A stretch of DNA of 64,000 nt from Neoechinorhynchus agilis (taxonomy: Eukaryota > Acanthocephala), in assembly GCA_051530055.1 (NCBI GenBank), contig CM121341.1:16306001-16370000 (forward strand), read 5' to 3'. Positions within the stretch are counted from its first letter, which is position 1; each line of letters opens with the position of its first letter. Below are positions 11,387 to 22,089 of the stretch, piece after piece. A program made the position numbers and the translations under genes. The notes under the pieces were generated by a model. It saw only the letters and a program-made list of their open reading frames with translations, made no database searches and was not told where the DNA came from.

Positions 11387-12050
11387 GGTTAAATACGCAA
11401 AATTGCCCACAGAAATCACAAAACGACTGCAGATATCTCTAAATGTTCATGGCCAATGTAAGCGTTAGAGGCTCGTTTTCAGTCAAGCTGATGGAAGCTA
11501 ATAGACTTTATTGCATTGGCCGAATAGTCTAAATATGCAGCGGTTACGAATATTTGCACGTAGTTGCGAATAATTGGACTCGACTACAGATACCATTCAT
11601 TGTTCATGCTCAATGTGAAGATCCCGGGGTCATTCTGACGTTAAAGACTAATTAAGTGAAAAACAAGCCCCTGTATAATGTTCAAGAGCATCAATTCCTA
11701 ATGGCACTACATACTAAAAAAATCTTCTAAACAAGATCTACTCGTGTACTTTGCTTTAACAACTCGTCCTAGGACTGCCTTATTAATCGCACTTGAGAAT
11801 AAACTATACGTTACAAGTGTAGGTGCTATAAATGCAAGTATCATTCGAGTCTGAATTTCTCAATTAAATACAGCTCTTAATCTTAAGTAGGACACGTAAA
11901 GCCTAAAAGTTTCCTTGTCCATTCCGTCGCCCAAGACACGTAAGTTTTTTGCAAAATAAAACAAAATATATTTATCTAATGTTAATAAAATGATGATATT
12001 TTCTAACATGTTGTTAAGCGAAAATCGGTCTAAAAGTTTTCCTCCGCTCT
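11387..12050. other. gene-free spacer / possible 3' UTR of the secreted-protein gene
   Basis: No recognisable gene. A minus-strand frame (11860-12060) overlaps the stop of the gene at 12057-12536 but has no features suggesting a protein. Confidence 0.35.
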
Positions 12051-12056
12051 TAGATT

Positions 12057-12536
12057 TCACTCTTGTATATCGTCCCTTGCTACAATATTAATATCATCCA
12101 CATCAACGACATCACCTACATCATAAAGATAGGCATGAGACGGATGATGAACACCTTTTCGTCTTCCTTTGGGCACTTCATTCTTTACTTCGCTGTACCG
12201 GTTTGCATCGTCCAATTGAACGTTCAAATTTACAACTTTTCCGAAAGGATTGGGTTCCTCGGGGGAAAGTGACCTGTCTTTAAAATTAATCATTATCTCG
12301 TAATTCGTATCATCAAAATTTATGCGATCGCATTCGAGTAAATATTGACCATCGTGTTTTTTTATTACACAGTTGTCCGAATCGAGCATTTTAAGCAGAA
12401 GGCGAGTGAATTTAACTATGCGATTCTGAACATCTTCATTTTGAGTGGCGGAAAGAAACCTCTTATGGTCGCCGTATATACGGCTTACGATTGTCAAAAG
12501 GAACGTTGCTGATATTAGAAGAATTTTGAAGTGCAT
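12057..12536 (-). CDS. Small secreted protein, unrecognised
   Basis: A single 159-codon exon. Residues 1-22 form a good signal peptide (MHFKILLISATFLLTIVSRI followed by YGD). The mature part is acidic, with a pair of cysteines (DNCVIKK and LLECDR, about residues 56 and 69) that could bond, a basic patch KGRRKGVHH (a possible dibasic processing site) and an Asp/Val-rich tail. I do not recognise a family. A TATAAAG stands about 30-40 bp upstream of the start codon on the minus strand, consistent with a core promoter very close to the ATG. It is probably a secreted or extracellular product; function unknown. Confidence 0.6.
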   Translation of the reverse strand: MHFKILLISATFLLTIVSRIYGDHKRFLSATQNEDVQNRIVKFTRLLLKMLDSDNCVIKKHDGQYLLECDRINFDDTNYEIMINFKDRSLSPEEPNPFGKVVNLNVQLDDANRYSEVKNEVPKGRRKGVHHPSHAYLYDVGDVVDVDDINIVARDDIQE

Positions 12537-12810
12537 TTGGATAAAAAAACCCGTACCGCAAAAGATCTTTATACGGCTTTATTACTCACAATAAAAAAAA
12601 TTCAAATGTTGTACCTATGCACAAATGATTCGTTTCTTTAAACGGCATTCTTGGATGTCTATGATGAGTCAACTTTAGGAATGGTACCAGCAACGAGACT
12701 TACCTTTGCGCTTTTAGCTTATTCATTCGATGAACTTTCAGTGAATCAGTAAAAAAACGAATGCGATTTAGTCAACTTAGGGCGAAAACTTTTGAACAGA
12801 GGAGTGTAGC

Positions 12811-13826
12811 GCTGAAAATTATAGCACTCAAATTCACGATGTCAGATAATTTACAAATGTATTGAAATCCTGAAAATCAGTTTTGTGGACTTTGTTCAAG
12901 TGACAAAAGTTATAGCGCGCATTGACATTTTTACAATTTTCATAAAAAACTTTTGCAAAATTACCTAAAATCAACACTATTATTTTTCTTAATCCTCATG
13001 TAGTAAACAATTTAAGGCTAAAATTAAGTAAGAGATCGATTCCGCGATTTTTATAATCCAGTCAAAGAGCTCGATCTTTACTTTCAAAATTAAGAAAGTT
13101 GGGCCAGCGGCTGGTAAAATAAATTCGTCGTTTAAATCAGCCAATTTATTCGGAACGGAAATCGTGACTTTTGGAGGACACTTCCAAATGTGAGGATTTA
13201 ATCTATTAAAAAATTCTTAATATTTCGGCTATATTTGGGAGCACTTCTCTTAATTTCAAGGAAAGGTTCAGTGCTGCGACTTAACGGAAGCAAAAGTTAT
13301 ATGGTGGAAGCGTCGCGAGAGCTCCTTGAATTCGCATTCGTAATTGCAATTGAAACTTTGCAAAAGTTCTTGTACGTTTGAGTGCCAAATATGAAATTCG
13401 AAATCAATTCGACTTCAAAAAACCAATATCACATTTTCAGATTTTCTTTTATTTTTAAGTGCCCTCTGAAGCGTCAAATTAAACGCTGAAATCGTCATCG
13501 GGCGTTGGCTTGAAGCCGAAACTTACTGTTGTAGTAGTGAGAAATAATAAAGTTATGTAGCTTTTTCGCAATGAAAGTTCGTTAGCGAAAACAATGCTCT
13601 TTGCAGGATATTCACGAAATGATCTCTCCCCTAAGAACCAGAGGAAAACCTCCTAAGTTATGACGCTCAATCGAAAATATTTCCTAGCGTTGGGGAAAAC
13701 ATTTTTCACGTAAATACCCACTTGCAAGGTTTTTGTATCGTTTGTTTTTCAAATTCGTTATTTACACTATTTGCGAAATTTCAGTGAAATAAAACAAACA
13801 TAATTTGTAAACAATAAAACTTAAAA
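12811..13826 (+). repeat. Dispersed ~1-kb repeat R1, copy 1
   Basis: Matches 19,740-20,812 (same strand) over its full length. Its last ~400 bp match 38,690-39,078 in inverted orientation. A ~110-bp piece around 13,262-13,375 has a diverged inverted relative at 41,815-41,935. That piece keeps an open frame in both copies (ELLEFAF motif), so part of R1 may once have been an exon. No terminal repeats were found, so I cannot call it a transposon. Confidence 0.75.
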
Positions 13827-13829
13827 TCT

Positions 13830-14090
13830 CTGTCAATTAAACATTTAATTTTAGAACTTGACACTAATAAAGAAGGCATTAAATTCCCCCCTATAAGCTT
13901 TCTCCTTAAATCACGCCTCAAAAATTCATTGAATTCGTTCTCGTCAATACTGTCGGCTCATTTAAGGACCTCGCTTTAAATATGTTACGTCACCGTTTTG
14001 TACGTGTACAAAGTTGCTGCGGCCCGATTCATGGCGGACTTATGGTAAATCGCAGTCTGCAAGTTTTTCAAGAAAGAGGTGACGAACAAG
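13830..14090. other. gene-free spacer
   Basis: No recognisable feature. Confidence 0.35.
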
Positions 14091-14099
14091 CAAGCAGTA

Positions 14100-14850
14100 A
14101 ATGAATTTTAAATCCGCAATACAGTAATAATCAATCCCCCACATGAAGAAATCGAGGAAACTGCATTCCATAAGAAGGATCTAAGCTTTAATGATTTGTC
14201 GTAAAGACGCATTCGAAAGCGTCAAAGCAACAATGAAGATTGTAGTGCCCGGGAACGACAGCGTCTTTTCAGATTCGGAGATCAAGACCGTAATCAGTTG
14301 GCCAGGAAAGAAAAAGGAATAAAAAAAAGATCGAATCATCAAATTCAAGAGCGAGCGCATTCAGATTTTTAGGAAGTGAGGAGCGAAAACCATGAAATGC
14401 TATTAATGCAACAAAGAGGGTTTCATTGCCCGATGTTGCCGGGCTGCGATAGATGTGAATAAAATAACGGATGATTCTGAAGATGATGACGGTGCATCAG
14501 AAACGTGAAAGGCAAAAAAGGGCAGAAATCTTGACCAAGATAAATGGATTCTCAATGGCAATGGAATTCGATACACAGGGGACGCTGAATCAAACATTAC
14601 TAGAACCAACCAATTCTCGAAGTAGTTGTTATCGCTAGAGTGGGACGAACGATATTCGGTTAAAATAAATTTAAAATTATTTTTGAGGAGCATGATATTA
14701 AGACTTTAATAATAGATTACGATAGGAAAAGAAAAGCGATTCACCTCCATTAACTACTAAGAAAGCTAAAGTTCAACAAAAGGTCGAGGAAACGTCTAAA
14801 CGAGTATTAAAAGGAGCAACGAACTACAAGGAAATTAAGTAGACCTAAAT
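14100..14850 (+). mobile_element. Ty1/copia-like LTR retrotransposon fossil (gag-pol junction fragment)
   Basis: An old, heavily broken fragment. A basic stretch is followed by a CCHC-type zinc-knuckle pattern, an acidic segment and a stretch resembling the start of a copia-type protease. No LTRs were seen. It is too decayed for a subfamily; several breaks. Confidence 0.4.
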
Positions 14851-14869
14851 ACCAACAAAATCATTCAGC

Positions 14870-16200
14870 TACCTCGAAATTCGTCCTCTCAATCCGAAAT
14901 CCCAATCTGGGCTCTTCGCTACATCATCCCCGAACGCATAGACCCTCTTACCCTCATTATAAATCGCAACTTTTTATATAGCATCTACCCCTCATGACTA
15001 AAAACTGCTAAAGTTATTCTTCCGGAAAATTGACATCCGATTTCCATGGATTCTAATAGCACGTTTAAAAATTACCGAAAAATGTTTCAAAACTCGCCCT
15101 CCACTTCTTAGCATTAGATTATGGCCCTTACAATTCGGCTTACTACCCAAATTTTCGGCAACCGATGCCTAATTTGCATTTACGACACGCTCCTACCCAA
15201 CCTCAACAATAATTTCTCTCACGTCACTACTAGCATTCAATTGGACTTCTCGAGAACACTAGACTCCGTAGATCGCTCACTGGTTCTCCTGATCTTTTCC
15301 GGTTTCGGTCTAAACTCCTGGCGGATCCATTGGCTGGTCTCTTATCTTCACAATCGCAAAAAATACATTCACTGCAGTTTTACCTCCTCTATCAGCCTAT
15401 GCCGCATGTGCTTTCACCATTTCTCTCTAACATTTTCCTCAACGACTTCAACTCTCCTCTCACTCTAAACGTTTCTTATACGCCGACGATATCACCCTCG
15501 TTACACCCATTCACCACCCCACCTCTCCCTCTCCTTAACCTCTAACGAAATCACACAAATAAAAGATTTCTGCACTAATTACAAACTCTACGTGATTCTC
15601 TCTAAATGCTTCGGGTTTATCTCCTCACTTTCTCGCAATTCCCTCTCCTACCCTGATCTTCCAAATGACATCCTACGAGTCACCTCCCTCAGAATCCGGG
15701 GTTGTCAATTTCAATCAAATCTTAAATGGTACTCGTGCATTACACTTTCCTTCATGCGCAATACCTCTAAAATTTACTTCCTTATGCGCTTCCGCCGTTT
15801 AAGAGTCCCTTCTCACGATCTCTCCAAATTTTAGTACAGCTTTATTTTGCCCTGCCTCACCTACGGTTATTCCATCTTCAGCAACCTATCCAAATCACAA
15901 ATCTGTCGGCTTGAAATGTTTCATAGAAGAGCATCTATAATTTACACGGCTGATTTTCCCCTCTCCCCGAATGCCTTGATACTATTTTCATCAAACAAGC
16001 AAAACACCTCTCAAACCTACCACCACAATTTTTGTCGCACTTTATTCCCCTTTTCACATGAGCACAACACTCGTAATCCCAATTCGTTTCATCCTCCTAT
16101 ATCGCGCAGCTCCCTCTACTTCCGCTCCGTTTTCCATCCAACACAATCTTCTCAAATACCGTGACTTGAAATGAATCTGAGGAAAGAACCAACCACACAA
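14870..16200 (+). mobile_element. LINE (jockey/CR1-like) reverse-transcriptase fragment, decayed
   Basis: Homologous to the minus-strand element at 3.6-5.7 kb (the first ~150 bp match nearly word for word). It encodes the RT core, including QLDFSRTLDSVDRSL and the catalytic YADD box (FLYADDITLV, near 15,475-15,505), and the thumb region with RRFRRLRVPSHDL and CLTYGYSIFSNLSKSQI. The endonuclease half is missing (5'-truncated). Multiple stops and frame changes show it is dead. Confidence 0.8.
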
Positions 16201-16747
16201 GTTATTTTGTTAACAATAACCAAAAATTCCAACCCGACCGGACATCCCCCGACCGGATATTCATACTCGACCGAGCCCGCAATACACTCCAAAATCAACA
16301 ACCGCATTCATTTAACAAATCAAAACTCGAGTGTTTATGAGGACCGACATCAGCGTGGCCAACAATAGTGGAAGACTTTAATTAAAATTTTTGGAGGCGT
16401 AGCTGGTTACTCTCTTCAGAACAACACCATAATGTAATTGGAGAGAAGGTGATAACAAAAGCACTCGAATGATATCCAAGATTCGCAGCGATGAAGTTCC
16501 TGGTTCGCTATTATTGTTGGTGACCAGGAATTAACGAGGACATTGGAAGGCATGCCGGAAAATGTTGCGAATATCAATCGAAAAGACAGCAACATATTGA
16601 AATGCCACTATTTTCTTGGAACCCAAGCGACACCCCGAGGAAGAGTTCATGTCCACTTTGCTTAACGGAAGAGATATCGTGTAACGCCGATCAGGGACAA
16701 AATTGTACAGGCCTGCCTCAGGTGGTATTGCTACGCTTTTCAGTAGA
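16201..16747. other. gene-free spacer
   Basis: No confident gene. A short C-rich stretch (16.23-16.30 kb) may be the 3' UTR of the LINE. A degenerate CTGAAGA motif is present on the minus strand near 16.42 kb, without a proper GAAA. Confidence 0.35.
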
Positions 16748-16762
16748 TCGCTGATACTTTAA

Positions 16763-17807
16763 GAACCGAGCGTGGTTTGGCTAACCAGTTGAAATTAATA
16801 AGAACACCGTATAATGAGCTCGTGAGTTCCAAAAAAAATCAAGATCACTTCTAATACCTCGCATTGTTCACTCTCAGAACGAAATTTATGAAGTGAAGGC
16901 GAAGAATTTAAATTCTTTACGTATTTTTTTTAAAGCATCGAATTTTTATTTACTGGGTAAATGTTTTCTTTTTTAACCAAAAGCAAGCGTACATAATTTA
17001 TAGTTTCTTCGACGCTCCTATTCATCGGCGCTGGCCAAAATGCTAGCCGCATTGCCCCGCTGCAATGCTTATTTTTTGCGCCAAGAACGACGTCGATCTT
17101 GGCTCTCCAGTCGCTGCGTAAATTCGTTTCCCCAAGTCCTTTAGGAGGGCTAGTGCCGACCCTCCCAAGGTCCCATACGTTTCCACACCGAAGGGGACAA
17201 AATGGTAATTTCGGATTAGCTCCCTGTATTTTGAACATTTCTGATCCTCTGCAGCCGTCGCCGCTCCTCCTGGACCTTTTTTCGAGTGGCTGATGTTGGA
17301 GTTTGCCAACGTGTCCACACACGTTGCATCCCACAACAAACATTTTCCCTCCCGCCAAGGAAATACGGTCACGCCATCAGGGCGTCTTCCATCTAATCTA
17401 CAAAGATTAGTGGGTTCTAGAATGTTTGGAAGGGAAAGCGTTTTTAGGGTCCTACTCAGAATGGCATTGATTTCAGCATGCCTTGGAAATCGTCCCGCTG
17501 ACTTCTTGCATATGAGACCGTGTCTCCCCGAAGAGTCCACTATAGTGCCGCAGCTGCAGCGATGCGGGATGCAAATCGGTAGACCTAATCTCAAGGATAC
17601 TGCGATCCTGACGACTGAGTCAGCAAGGAGATTTCCAAGTTTCCCTACAGGGAGAGCATTCAACCACGCTCCCGACTCCTTCGTGGAACAGGCTACCAGC
17701 CGGACCTGAGACGTATTACCCAATTTTGGAAAGTTGAACTTTCAGAGAATAAAATGATTTCACAGCGCTTGTTTATCCTCACAAATGCTCATCTTTCTCT
17801 CACGTAA
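16763..17807 (+). pseudogene. Duplicate of the 2918-3302 gene, split by a LINE
   Basis: The end of exon 1, the GTGAGT donor, the ~60-nt intron and exon 2 are recognisable, but a minus-strand LINE (16,927-17,712) sits inside exon 2 immediately after the codons for NSLRI. The 5' part of exon 1 is absent. The coding sequence resumes at about 17,713. Confidence 0.75.
16927..17712 (-). mobile_element. 5'-truncated LINE with restriction-like endonuclease (R2/R4-like)
   Basis: The minus strand encodes the C-terminal domain: LVACSTKESGAWLNALPVG, a zinc-binding C-x4-C-x-C-x9-H-x3-C pattern (CIPHRCRCG...GRHGLIC), then GRFPRHAEIN and the PD-(D/E)XK-like RPDGVTVFPW..GK-LLWDATCVDTLA. It ends with the FVPFGVETYG..GS and AATGEPRS tail. 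A T-run at 16,926-16,933 (poly(A) on the element strand) and the repeat acgtatt on both sides (about 16,919-16,925 and 17,711-17,717) mark a clean insertion; the empty site is at 3.205 kb. Only the last ~780 bp are present. Confidence 0.85.
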
Positions 17808-17940
17808 ATTTATTTAGTCAGTGACGATAGTCATTATTTCCGGCACTCATCATGGCACCTGATAAGAAGCTTAACACTGCAGATAAGCTAATGAACTAAA
17901 CAAAAAGTTTTATAATTCACTTGTTTAATTTGTCAACGGT

Positions 17941-18774
17941 TTAAGGAGAAGAAATTTCGTCATTTAAGCATAAAAGAATTTTTTCTCCCTTTTTAGTTAA
18001 CTTATCTCCGATACTCACAACGGCAATTACAGATATGGAACAGCGTTGACCGTTAGTATATTTAATAAGAAAAGGGCATTTGTATGCTCCTCCGAAATCA
18101 CAAAAGTCTTGACCTAATTGATATCTCATTTTATCAAGAACTATTAAAAGCATCACTAATACAGCCAACGAACTTGCACAGCCAAGAACTGAAAATAAGA
18201 CAATCTAAGAAGTTTCTTTTATTTCGAGAAAAATAAATCGCTATTACTTACAAATGATCGGTATCGTTGCTGAATGTATCGTTTGTATATCGGCGTAAAA
18301 TACGTTCCAATAACAAGAAAGGTAAGCAGCGATACAGTGGCGCAAACCATCTGAATAACATCCTTTACGATAATCGAATCGACCGACGGATACTTTTTAG
18401 TAGGCACGCAACTCAGGTTCGCCGGTCTCTGCGATAAAATGTCGGTTATAACGAGCCATTTATCTGGAATGTTGTACGTCAAAATTCCAGTGGTGGCGAT
18501 AAGAAACTAAATCGATGAAATGTATTTCAAAAACTAACAAACTTGAGATTACTATACTGATTGATAGAGTTTTTGCGAACTTCGTGCTCAAGTGACATTT
18601 TAAGTGTTGCTTAAACGGTGCTTGTCCAGTTGTTTTCAAAAAATCGCAACTATCAGAGCTCTCAATCGATTCAACTGCAATTGGTAAAGATTTTCCGACT
18701 GGACCTTCGCACTCCTCTTCACTCACTGAATAGAATTCTACGGAACTTAATCTTCCCTTCATTTGCAAGTACAT
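17941..18774 (-). CDS. Multi-pass membrane protein (tetraspan-like), unrecognised
   Basis: Three exons, 18774-18553, 18506-18252 and 18204-17941, join in phase 0 across introns of 46 and 47 nt (GTAATC and GTAAGT donors). The product is 246 aa. Residues 1-68 are cytoplasm-like and acidic (SVSEEECEGP). TM1 follows at about 70-85 (LSISIFLIATTGILTY, formed exactly across the first splice). A loop has one cysteine (LSCVPTKKYPS). TM2 is at about 125-145 (VIQMVCATVSLLTFLVIGTY) and TM3 at about 160-185 (IVLFSVLGCASSLAVLVMLL), created across the second splice. A cysteine-containing loop (QDFCDFGGAYKCP) and a weak fourth hydrophobic stretch (SISVIAVVSI) end the protein. The layout resembles claudin/clarin-type proteins, but I see no family signature. 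It lies head-to-head with the NPC1 fragment. Confidence 0.75.
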
Positions 18775-19550
18775 TCTCTATACTTGCTAAAATAAATTGC
18801 AGATCCGTCACCATGGTATTAGTCTAACATTTAACCCAAAAATGATTTATGACCCTTACAGTGCGTTTTTGAAATTGAACTTAGCTTAAAATTGGTATCT
18901 TTAGTTTGCGTTTTTACACTCACTTTCCAAATGCCTATAAAACCCAAATGACAAATGTTATGAAGACTAGAGTATGCGAATTTGAAGGAATTGAACAGAT
19001 AAAAGATCCTTAAAAATTATCAAATTTTAATCGGTTCAAGATCTGACGACCGTCGACAACGTTTTAATCGTTTACGATTTCCTTGTTTCTATGAGGTTTA
19101 GAAGAACCGAAGTGTGAATTCACGTCTTCCAACGGACGACAATATTTATTTTACGAATTCTCTAACTTTTGCGCCGATCTTTTTGACAATTACCATAATT
19201 TTTGTAAAGTTTTGCGAAAAACCCCACAACATGAATTATATTTATAGCTAGGGAAATCGATTTCCCTTGTGAAAAATTTAGCACACTTTGTAAATTAAAC
19301 CAACTGCTTTTCTGATATTAATCAGGTATTAAACTGGTCAAGTTTCCATGTTGTAAAAGCGTTATTAAATTGCAAGAATTAGTCTTGCCCGACGCAACCC
19401 GTCACTCACTGTAGTTTCGCTGCACGAACACAAGAAACTGTACGTAGAAAATAGGAGTTTTCACAGGCTTGACACAGAGATCGGACGATAACCACGACAT
19501 TTTTCTTGATTTAAATACCTTAGTTCTTTGGGTACGCAAATTTGTCCTCG
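18775..19550. promoter_or_regulatory. Head-to-head intergenic (candidate bidirectional promoter)
   Basis: The 776 bp between the membrane-protein start codon (minus) and the NPC1 exon-1 duplicate (plus) is conserved at 5.69-6.39 kb. Both genes would have to be driven from here. No TATA box is obvious. Confidence 0.5.
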
Positions 19551-19722
19551 ATGAAAATATCACTTTTTTCCCGATCTGCTTTTTCATCAAAGTAAGTTGC
19601 CGAAATTCAATCCAAAAATCTATTTATCTTTCAGGATGTACTTCTCGGTCCAATCGAAAGATGTATTTGGTACGGGAATGATAAAGATAAGTCAAACGTT
19701 CTAAACCATTCCGCCCCGAGAC
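19551..19722 (+). pseudogene. Truncated 5' duplicate of NPC1 (first two exons)
   Basis: Matches NPC1 exon 1, intron 1 and the first ~30 codons of exon 2 (DVLLGPIERCIWYG). The run of T in the signal-peptide codons has six bases instead of seven, so the start codon no longer reads into exon 2. The copy stops at 19,722. It is dead, but preserves the splice signals. Confidence 0.85.
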
Positions 19723-19739
19723 TATCGGCGCTGGCCAAA

Positions 19740-20812
19740 GCTGAAAATTATAGCACTCAAATTCATGATGTCAGATAATTTACAAATGTATTGAAATCCT
19801 GAAAATCAGTTTTGTGGACTTTGTTCAATGGGCATAATAAAGTTCAGAAAAAAATTGTAAGCGTGAGAAAGAGAGTGAGTGAATAACACTAAAAAAGTTA
19901 TAGCGCGATTTGACATTTTTACAATTTTCATAAAAAACTTTCGTAAAATTACCTAAAATCAACACTATTATTTTTCTTAATCCTCATGTCGTAAACAATT
20001 TAAGGCTAAAATTAGGTAAGAGATCGATTCCGCGTTTTTTATAATCCAGTCAAACAGTTCGATCTTTACTCTCGAAATTTAGAAGATTGTGCCAACGGCT
20101 GGTAAAATAAATTCGTCGTTTAAATCAGCCAATTTATTCGGAACGGAAATCGTGACTTTTGGAGGACACTTCCAAATGTGAGGATTTAATCTATTAAAAA
20201 ATTCTTAATATTTCGGCTATATTTGGGAGCACTTCTCTTAATTTCACGGAAAGGTTCAGTGCTGCGACTTAACGGAAGCAAAAGTTATATGGTGGAAGCG
20301 TCGCGAGAGCTCCTTGAATTCGCATTCGTAATTGCAATTGAAACTTTGCAAAAGTTCTTGTACGTTTGAGTGCCAAATATGAAATTCGAAATCAATTCGA
20401 CTTCAAAAAACCAATATCACATTTTCAGATTTTCTTTTATTTTTAAGTGCCCTCTGAAGCGTCAAATTAAACGCTTAAATCGTCATCGGGCGTTGGCTTG
20501 AAGCCGAAACTTACTGTTATTGTAGTGAGAAATAATAAAGTTATGTAGCTTTTTCGCAATGAAAGTTCGTAGGCGAAAACAATGCTCTTTGCAGAATATT
20601 CACGAAATGATTTCTCTCCTAAGAACCAGAGGAAAACCTCCTAAGTTATGACGCTCAATCGAAAATATTTCCTAGCGTTGGGGAAAACATTGGTCACGTA
20701 AATACCCACTCGCTAGGTTTTTGTACCGCTTGGTTTTTGAAATTCGGTAATTACATTATTTGCGAAATTTCAGTGAAACAAAAAAAATAATTTGTAAACT
20801 AAAACTCAAAAA
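19740..20812 (+). repeat. Dispersed repeat R1, copy 2
   Basis: Same orientation as 12,811-13,826 and closely similar, with a ~60-bp extra segment near 19,830-19,893. Its right part continues into the large inverted duplication shared with 37.24-39.08 kb. Confidence 0.8.
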
Positions 20813-20904
20813 TCGATAATACCTTAAATTAAAAACGATGCAAGTAAAAAAGTTGCTTAAGGCAGGAATCAAAAGCTACTAAATTTAGTAATTTAATATT
20901 TTTT

Positions 20905-21953
20905 TTAAAAATTTTTTTTTGAAAAGCAAAACAACAATACAAAACCTCTCCGCTCCTATTCATCGGCGCTGGTCAAAATGCTGGCCGCATTGCCCCGCTG
21001 CACCGCAGTGCTTATTTTTTGGGCTAGGAACGAATTCGATCTTGGCTCTCCAGTCGCCGCGTTGATTCGTTTCCCTAAGTCCTTCACGCAGGCCAGTGCC
21101 GACCCTCCCAAGGCCCCATACGTTTCCACACCGAAGAGGACAAAATGGTAGTTTTGGATTAGCTCCCTGTATTTCGAGCATTTCCGCTCCTCTGCCGCCG
21201 CCGCTCCTCCTGACCTTTTTTCGAGTGGCCGATGTTGGAGTTTGCCAACGTGTCCACACACGTTGCATCTCACAACAAACATTTTCCCTCCCGCCAAGAA
21301 AAGACGGTCACGCCATCAGGGCGTCTTCCATCTAATCTACAAAGATTAGTGGGTTATAGAATGTTTGAGAGGGAAAGCGTTTTTGGGGTCCTACTCAGAA
21401 TGGCATTGATTTCAGCATGCCTTGGAAATAGTCCCGCTGACGTCTTGCATATGAGACCGTGTCTCCTCGAAGAGTCCACTATAGTGCCGCAGCGGCAGCG
21501 ATGCGGGATGCAAATCGGTAGGCCTAATCTCAAGGATACTGCGATCCTGACGACTGAGTCAGCAAGGAGAGTTCCAAGTTTCCCTACAGAGGGCATTCAG
21601 CCACGCTCCCGACTCCTTCGTGGAACAGGCTACCAGCCGGACCTGCGACACCTCACCCAGAAGATCTTTGAAAGAGTTGTGAATCTTCTGAACAAGAGGA
21701 ATGTCCCAAGACGACTGTTTGCATTCATTTGCGGGGAGCTGGTTGATGCCTGTCAATTGATGCCATTGAGATAATTCTGTTTCACAGATCGCATCCTTCG
21801 GTGATGTGCCTAAAATTGCATCGACATAGACTTTACTTGCCCGGCAAGGGGAGAGGAAGGCAGGTAAAGCGACGTCTGAAGTGGTGCGGACTTCCAAACC
21901 ACCATAAGCCGTGGGAAAAGTAGCCTGTCACCAACCTGTGTCAGAAAATTTGA
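20905..21953 (-). mobile_element. 5'-truncated LINE (R2/R4-like), second copy
   Basis: Encodes the same C-terminal domain as 16.93-17.71 kb plus ~250 bp more upstream (LLGEVSQVRLVACSTKESGAW preceded by SPCRASKVYVDAILG). The zinc motif (IPHRCRCG...GLICKTSAG), the GEPRSNSFLAQKIS tail and a T-rich 3' end (poly(A) on the minus strand, about 20,900-20,930) are visible. Frame changes interrupt it. The right arm at ~38,571 preserves the empty site. Confidence 0.85.
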
Positions 21954-22089
21954 CATAAAAATGAATAAAGACTGAGTAGAGAATGCTTTTGTGCCACCAA
22001 ATAGTTTTAGATTCAAAGTTTATCTTTTTTTAGAACTGTGTTAAACGAGACTAACACTTACAAATATCGAACTTGATTACATTACGCAG

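Larger units (their letters stand above)
16748..19722. repeat. Segmental duplication, right copy
   Basis: Contains, in the same order as the left copy, the end of the short '+' gene (split by a LINE), the complete membrane-protein gene, the head-to-head promoter region and the first two NPC1 exons. It ends abruptly at 19,722, where a 16-bp piece of LINE 3' end and then repeat R1 begin. Confidence 0.85.

Noticed and set aside
11145-11419. Overlapping minus-strand frames
   Set aside because: They read through a palindrome and mirror each other.
16395-16430. Additional hammerhead-like module on the minus strand
   Set aside because: CTGAAGA is present, but the stem is poor and GAAA is replaced; kept out of the count.
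17043-17723. Host genes on the strand opposite the LINE tails
   Set aside because: Plus-strand frames here and at 21.2-21.8 kb are shadows of the LINE C-terminal domain.
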